DNA from: Liolophura sinensis
Taxonomy: Eukaryota > Mollusca > Polyplacophora > Chitonida > Chitonidae
Reading direction: 5' to 3'
Assembly (NCBI RefSeq): GCF_032854445.1
Contig: NC_088300.1
Span: 74,825,005 to 74,889,004, forward strand
DNA length: 64,000 nucleotides
Shown: positions 59,401-64,000 of the stretch, piece after piece
How positions within the stretch are numbered: position 1 is the stretch's first letter
How the letters are laid out: every line of letters begins with the position of its first letter
Position numbers and translations under genes: made by a program
Notes under the pieces: model-generated
The model's input: the letters and a program-made list of their open reading frames with translations, nothing else
Database searches by the model: none
What the model was told of the DNA's origin: nothing

Positions 59401-62284
59401 AGAATGTGATGAATAAGGAGAATTAGCATATTCAGGAAAGAAAGTGATGAATAACGAGAATTAGCGTACTCAGAGAAGAATGTGATGAATAAGGAGAATT
59501 AGCATATTCAGGAAAGAAAGTGATGAAAAACGAGAATTAGCGTACTCAGAGAAGAATGTGATGAATAAGGAGAATTAGCATATTCAGGGAAGAATGTGAT
59601 GAATAAGGAGAATTAGCATATTCAGGAAAGAAAGTGATGAATAACGAGAATTAGCGTACTCAGAGAAGAATGTGATGAATAAGGAGAATTAGCATATTCA
59701 GAGAAGAATGTGATGAATAAGGAGAATTAGCATACTCAGAGAAGAATGTGATGAATAAGGAGAATTAGCATATTCAGAGAAGAATGTGATGAATAAGGAG
59801 AATTAGCATATTCAGGGAAGAATGTGATGAATAAGGAGAATTAGCATACTCAGAGAAGAATGTGATGAATAAGGAGAATTAGCATACTCAGAGAAGAATG
59901 TGATGAATAAGGAGAATTAGCATATTCAGGGAAGAATGTGATGAATAAGGAGAATTAGCGTACTCAGAGAAGAATGTGATGAATAAGGAGAATTAGCATA
60001 TTCAGGAAAGAAAGTGATGAATAACGAGAATTAGCGTACTCAGAGAAGAATGTGATGAATAAGGAGAATTAGCATATTCAGAGAAGAATGTGATGAATAA
60101 GGAGAATTAGCATACTCAGAGAAGAATGTGATGAATAAGGAGAATTAGCATATTCAGAGAAGAATGTGATGAATAAGGAGAATTAGCATATTCAGGGAAG
60201 ATTGTGATGAATAAGGAGAATTAGCATACTCAGAGAAGAATGTGATGAATAAGGAGAATTAGCATACTCAGAGAAGAATGTGATGAATAAGGAGAATTAG
60301 CATACTCAGAGAAGAATGTGATGAATAAGGAGAATTAGCATATTCAGGGAAGAAGGTTGATGAGTAGGGAAAATTAACGTACTCATCCAAGAAGGCTGGT
60401 GAGTAAGCAGAACTAACCCAGTCGGAGAAGGTCAAGACAGAAAACCAAACAGATGGCATGTACAATGAGCAAAAGAGAGTACTGAATTCTATGGAATAGG
60501 TGTGAGGTGAGATGTAGCGAAAAGTTACCATTGCCTAACTCGAGATCCATACGGTACCCTCTGTCAGCTGAGTATTTCATCAGTTCAATAGCATTTGCCG
60601 GATCCCAGGCTGTGCCAGGACGATATAGGCTGTTCAGACCAAATATAAAGCTCAGGTTGGCCTCTTTGACAAATAGATTCAGCTCATCCCAATCTGCAGC
60701 TATAACCACAAAAGGAGCCGCATATGTCATTTCCCTATCATACATGTATTTCCCCACGTTACACTGCCAGCAGATGATTCCAAATATGATAATGGTCTAC
60801 TGCCTCAATAACAACATCATAGAGAATAGGACATGAACATAATGTGGGCAAGTATCAATGTTATTCAGCTTAGGCACTTTTTAATACTGAAATACGTATG
60901 TGGATTTTAAATTTAAAGAAATCAGTCATCACACAGTATGATTTCTGAAACATTCTGTTTCACGCGTACAAATACATGCATATTTTAGACATAGGAAGCG
61001 CAAACAGTATATTTATGACACAGTTTGATGTATGACGTAGGCCCTAGATACAGTAAACTTATGACACAGTATAATGTACTTGTATATCACCCTATTATGC
61101 ATATATAAGCTATATTTTATGACATTGTGGTATATCACGAATATATAGACAGCATATTTTATGACAAAACGATGTATATCACGAATATATATACAGTATA
61201 TTTCATGACACACTGTGATGTATTATGTATGCAGAGGTAGCCGTTACACAGAGTTGTACGATGAATGACAAATAGGCTCAGGCTGATGTATATGTATACG
61301 TGACCACTGAAAAAACCACGATATAATTACTCCAGCTAAGGACAAAGTTTAAAATACAGCGAGTAAGATCGACAATCTCGGTCACATGAGTAAAATGTAG
61401 GCTAAAACTCACATGTTATTGTAGAATTTGCAATGGCTGTCGTGGAATTCCCCACCTGATATATGAGGGAGTCGGCCGTAGTACCTCCCACCCTCAGGTA
61501 GGCTGGGTACAGAGCCTTAGCCAGGGTGACAGCCACAGGAGACCTGGGAATAAGACCAGGAGCCATATATAATTTGCGTTAATCAAACACATGTGCTAGC
61601 CTCATTGCACGTGCTGACTGAATGACTGAATGGTTATGGATTAACGCTACTTTGGCACTACTGCAGCCATATCGATGTATACTGAGATTCCATGCCAAAT
61701 TTGTAAACATACTAGCTAAGGGGAAACTGAATGTGAAACCGGTATATTGTCTACATTTGACCGGAGAAGCATAAATGGTTTAAATTATAAAGCTAAGTTA
61801 CGTTCAGGATTGTAACTACCACAAGCCTTAAGATGTGAATACCCTAGTAGTTACAATCAACTTAGCCAACGATTACTTTGTGGAACAGAGCATTTAATGC
61901 AAACATATGGATTGCAAGCTCAAGTAAAATAGCTCCACGATTTCTTCCCTACAAATTTCATCTTTCATGTTGGATTTGCCAAAGTTAAAATTTCTATCAA
62001 TTAATTTTCTGTTAATGAATGTCCACATGTGCACGTGTAAAGTTAAGCGTTGCTTTTACTCTTCCCTAATTTCAGTACACGCACTGTTGGTATTACCTGG
62101 GGTTGAACGCCTCCCATTTGCCTATGATGATCCCAGTATCCAAGGTAACGCTTACAAACTTATCACTGGTCACAGACACGACACGGTCTGGCTGGACGGT
62201 CACTTCCAAAACGGCCGGCCACACGGACTGCTGAGTCAGCAGAAATGAGAGAAGAACCAACAACCACATAGCTGGTGACACCAT
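53427..62284 (-). CDS. HPSE: Heparanase (endo-beta-glucuronidase, GH79), 10 exons
   Basis: Family role: cleavage of heparan sulfate chains outside the cell or in lysosomes. Exons in order of transcription: 62284-62097, 61543-61413, 60699-60529, 58668-58494, 57996-57949, 57263-57060, 56364-56244, 55553-55447, 53974-53831, 53586-53427. Phases match throughout and give 482 residues plus stop. A signal peptide ([14 protein letters not shown]) opens the protein. GH79 hallmarks: [32 protein letters not shown], the acid/base Glu164 in ELGNEPD, TFHHYYMNG, the nucleophile Glu285 in [15 protein letters not shown], then [20 protein letters not shown] and the C-terminal beta-domain. The human enzyme is 543 residues, with a linker that is cut out; here exons 2 and 3 join directly and the linker is essentially absent, suggesting a single-chain enzyme. 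Exon 3 could instead start at 60693 (also in frame). The ATG has a strong context (gccatgg). Confidence 0.93.
54040..54700. repeat. Degenerate 28-bp tandem repeat split by a SINE
   Basis: Copies of acggtcatctattcgg plus acttcgttgtcc or aggtcgttaacc recur from 54040 to 54395 and again from 54565 to 54690. A family A SINE (54398-54565) separates the blocks. Located in intron 8 of the heparanase gene. ORFs here are repeat products. Confidence 0.8.
54398..54565 (+). mobile_element. SINE family A, 3'-truncated, inside the 28-bp repeat
   Basis: gtggttagcgcgccagcg, then caatgactcaggagcctctc, then tgtgagttcaagtcgagctgg and ttcctctccggtcg. It stops near tttcctcccatcat, where the 28-bp repeat resumes. 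A smaller head fragment lies at 54108-54150. Confidence 0.8.
54890..55446 (-). repeat. Exon-derived minisatellite, 69-bp unit, 8 copies beyond exon 8
   Basis: On the minus strand each unit is about 60 nt copied from the 3' end of heparanase exon 8 (ggagaaactcagggtctac, gtcactgtaccagtagtag) plus the first 9 nt of the intron (gtgagttgt). The genuine exon end at 55447 is the first copy. The eight decoy copies downstream nearly all keep AG|GTGAGT. Using a later donor would add an in-frame TGA. The unit is a multiple of three, hence the long plus-strand ORF here, which is spurious. Confidence 0.95.
55862..55990 (+). mobile_element. SINE family A 3' fragment
   Basis: gatggatggtcgtgggtttt, then cctctcaacataatgctcg, ctgaagtatttctgagtacgg and an aaataaatataaat tail. 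Located in intron 7 of the heparanase gene. Confidence 0.75.
56570..57045. repeat. Degenerate tandem repeat, about 60-bp unit, about 8 copies
   Basis: The phrase cattatgatatcagttcctag with aagaaaagtaatggg recurs every 55-65 bp, with substitutions and small indels. It fills most of intron 6 of the heparanase gene and begins close to the donor of exon 6. Confidence 0.85.
57608..57692 (+). mobile_element. SINE tail fragment
   Basis: ggacagccatcgtaaaagtg, then aaaaactcttatgtatacc and a caattaaataaataaaa tail. Located in intron 5 of the heparanase gene; old and truncated. Confidence 0.5.
58895..60380. repeat. Minisatellite, 38-bp unit, about 28 regular plus older degenerate copies
   Basis: From about 59290 the unit gagaagaatgtgatgaataa plus ggagaattagcatactca repeats very regularly, with two common sub-types (gcatattcagg and gcgtactcaga). 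From 58895 to 59290 there are degenerate, irregularly spaced relatives sharing gagaattagtgta. Located in intron 3 of the heparanase gene; ends about 150 bp from the exon 3 donor. Confidence 0.95.
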
Positions 62285-62336
62285 GGCTTACCTAACAGGA
62301 CTCAACACTGACACAGCCCTAGATCCTCGGTATGCC

Positions 62337-62342
62337 TTTATA
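62337..62342 (-). promoter_or_regulatory. TATA box of the intact heparanase gene
   Basis: On the minus strand gaatataaaggc lies about 55 bp upstream of the start codon. The distance fits a transcription start near 62,310 and a short leader. No other promoter element was identified. Confidence 0.5.
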
Positions 62343-62349
62343 TTCATGT

Positions 62350-62985
62350 CAAGTTCGATCTATTTGTTTGTGAGATATCACGAGGTGTGAATAGGCCTAC
62401 TGTACGGCTTATCTGCAGTACATTGTCTCAGTTCTATATACATATATGTACAGTTGTCTTCACTCAGGGTTGAGACCTATAAGTTTGCATGGCTATGGAT
62501 GATAGTAACTTACACATGGCTTGGCCCAGTTGCACGATAATGTCCATAAAACAAGTTTTATGTATAAATCATAATATTGCAAAGAAACAAACAAAAAAAA
62601 ACTACTCCGCTCAAAGTGTAATGTTTTTGAGGGTTCCTACAAAGGTAACATTTTATGAAGATTAAACTGGAGCAACTGGTTCTGGTTATTTAAAGCCGTA
62701 CCGGTACTGTAGAATGTTTCACTTTTATTACAATCGTCAGATTTATAGCTGAAGGAAATCTCGACTTAAAGCCACAGCAAAATTTCCAGAGCTGGATTCG
62801 AACACACAACCGCATTGGTCAAGAATCTGTTAGTTGTAGCGAGTCAGGGCTTTAAAGTAAAAAAGGTTAACCAATAGTATACATATAAGTCTGGATCGAA
62901 AATATTCATGCATGAAATAGGGATAGTGTTTGTTACTCCAAAAGAACGAACATCACAAAACGGGTTTTAAGGGTGTGAAGATATT
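62350..62985. other. Intergenic spacer between two heparanase genes
   Basis: About 0.6 kb between the TATA box of one gene and the polyadenylation signal of the next copy. A possible SINE remnant (gctggattcgaacacac, aaccgcattgg) lies near 62,780. The spacer must contain the upstream control region of the intact gene. Confidence 0.5.
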
Positions 62986-62991
62986 TTTATT
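62986..62991 (-). terminator. Polyadenylation signal AATAAA for the partial heparanase copy
   Basis: The plus-strand tttatt reads AATAAA on the minus strand, about 50 nt past the TAA stop of the copy at the right edge. Confidence 0.55.
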
Positions 62992-63037
62992 TCGTATCTA
63001 AAATATGGCATAACTGAATGCTGAAGCGCACATAACA

Positions 63038-63576
63038 TTAGGTTCCCATACACGCGGCGGCCCCAGAATTAGGGACAACGATAAATGCAAACGAGAATGG
63101 CGGGAGAGGGACTTCAGATGAGACAATTTTCGGTGGCAAGGGAGGTAACTGTCCAGATATCAGCTCCAGCGGTTTACCATTCAGATTCACCTTCCTGAAA
63201 CACAGCACAAGTCGACAAGTCGAAAAAACATCCACGGAATTGATCTTGCTTTTATCAGGTCAGCCGAAGTTTTAGTGTTGAAGTGTTTATGATGTTGCAT
63301 AAGGCTAGACAAGAAAGTTGGAGCGATAATATAACATTATACATTTACAATAATTTAATTATACCTTTGAGACACACTGTTTACTTAGTGTTAAACATGA
63401 AGACCTTCATCTTGGCTGTCCACAGGTCTTACCTGCTCACCAAGGTTGTATCGTCACCAGACGTCAGCTCGTAAACATGCAGGTCAATACCTCTAAACTG
63501 GGGGAAGGACATATTCATGGATGTGTTGTATAGATTCATCGCGTAGAATGTGATTGCCCCGAGGCCATAACCAGAC
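63038..63576 (-). CDS. HPSE: Heparanase paralogue, last two exons only (cut by window edge)
   Basis: The penultimate exon (63576-63433, 144 nt, the same length and phases as exon 9 of the intact gene) reads SGYGLGAITFYAMNLYNTS and on to LTSGDDTTLVSR. The last exon (63194-63038) reads KVNLNGKPLELISGQLPPLP and ends AFIVVPNSGAAACMGT plus TAA. Both keep GT-AG sites (tttcag and cag|gtaaga), and the frame is open, so nothing suggests decay. The protein differs from the intact neighbour at many positions, so the duplication is not very recent. The upstream exons should lie just right of the window; no exon-8-like segment is seen in 63,577-64,000. Confidence 0.88.
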
Positions 63577-64000
63577 CTGGGAATAAATGAAACACTTACA
63601 GTATTGAACAAAATATTCCGTGGTGAAATATACAACATACATATGTAAAAATACATCCTCTGCTTAAGCATTGGTGGTAGGGGTGTTACTACTATCCAAT
63701 CATTTACAGGAACAGTTGGAATAAAACCGTAACTGAGGTCTACTAACAAGGGTTTTACGTTATGTGTGACTTTGCCAGCTATCACACTGTTTTTAATACA
63801 TGTACTACATACCGTACATCATTAAAAAATATTTCAAACTATATAGAAAACCAGTCAAGCATATGAAACCGTCTACCCTGTTTTCCTCAGAAAATATCGC
63901 AGTGTTCCAGTTTGAAAGTATCTATAAAATGAACATACATCAGTACTGGTATTAAGCCATCACCATTCACTGAGAAGCAGTTTTGTGGTCAGCTGATGTA

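Noticed and set aside
59290-60370. CRISPR array
   Set aside because: The repeats are contiguous with no unique spacers, and the setting is an intron of an animal gene.

Overview
The window is animal nuclear DNA: AT-rich, with introns, GT-AG splice sites and several families of short interspersed repeats. One abundant tRNA-derived SINE has the tail signature 'gaaatattcttgagtacgg' followed by a TAAA-rich end. I associate it with mollusc and other lophotrochozoan genomes, so I infer a mollusc, probably a bivalve or gastropod; a brachiopod is not excluded.

Layout. Bases 1-19,400 are gene-poor, with SINE fragments, a MITE-like element, a 32-bp minisatellite and two weakly supported candidate genes: the last two exons of an unrecognised plus-strand gene near 2.9-3.3 kb, and a possible small secreted, tyrosine-rich protein on the minus strand at 6.1-3.6 kb. 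Bases 19,453-23,298 hold one uninterrupted 1281-codon ORF for a nuclear-looking protein with three C2HC zinc fingers. Bases 28,821-48,731 hold a 26-exon plus-strand gene whose exons join in frame into 1082 codons: two calponin-homology-like domains followed by a long ankyrin array. Bases 53,427-62,284 hold a complete 10-exon minus-strand heparanase (GH79) gene of 482 codons, with both catalytic glutamates. A second heparanase copy (63,038-63,576) runs off the right edge, and a decayed third copy lies at 50,277-51,290. All three point the same way, so this is a tandem heparanase cluster, tail-to-tail with the ankyrin gene.

The most striking feature is how minisatellites sit on exon edges. The arrays after exon 19 of the ankyrin gene (43-bp unit) and after exon 8 of heparanase (69-bp unit) are tandem copies of the exon's own 3' end plus its splice donor, so each true donor is followed by a row of decoy donors. 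A 30-bp array of about 68 copies runs into the acceptor of ankyrin-gene exon 21, and other arrays lie close to further splice sites. Several of these arrays yield long but spurious ORFs.

All gene models come from reading splice sites and frames by eye; no alignment or transcript data were available.
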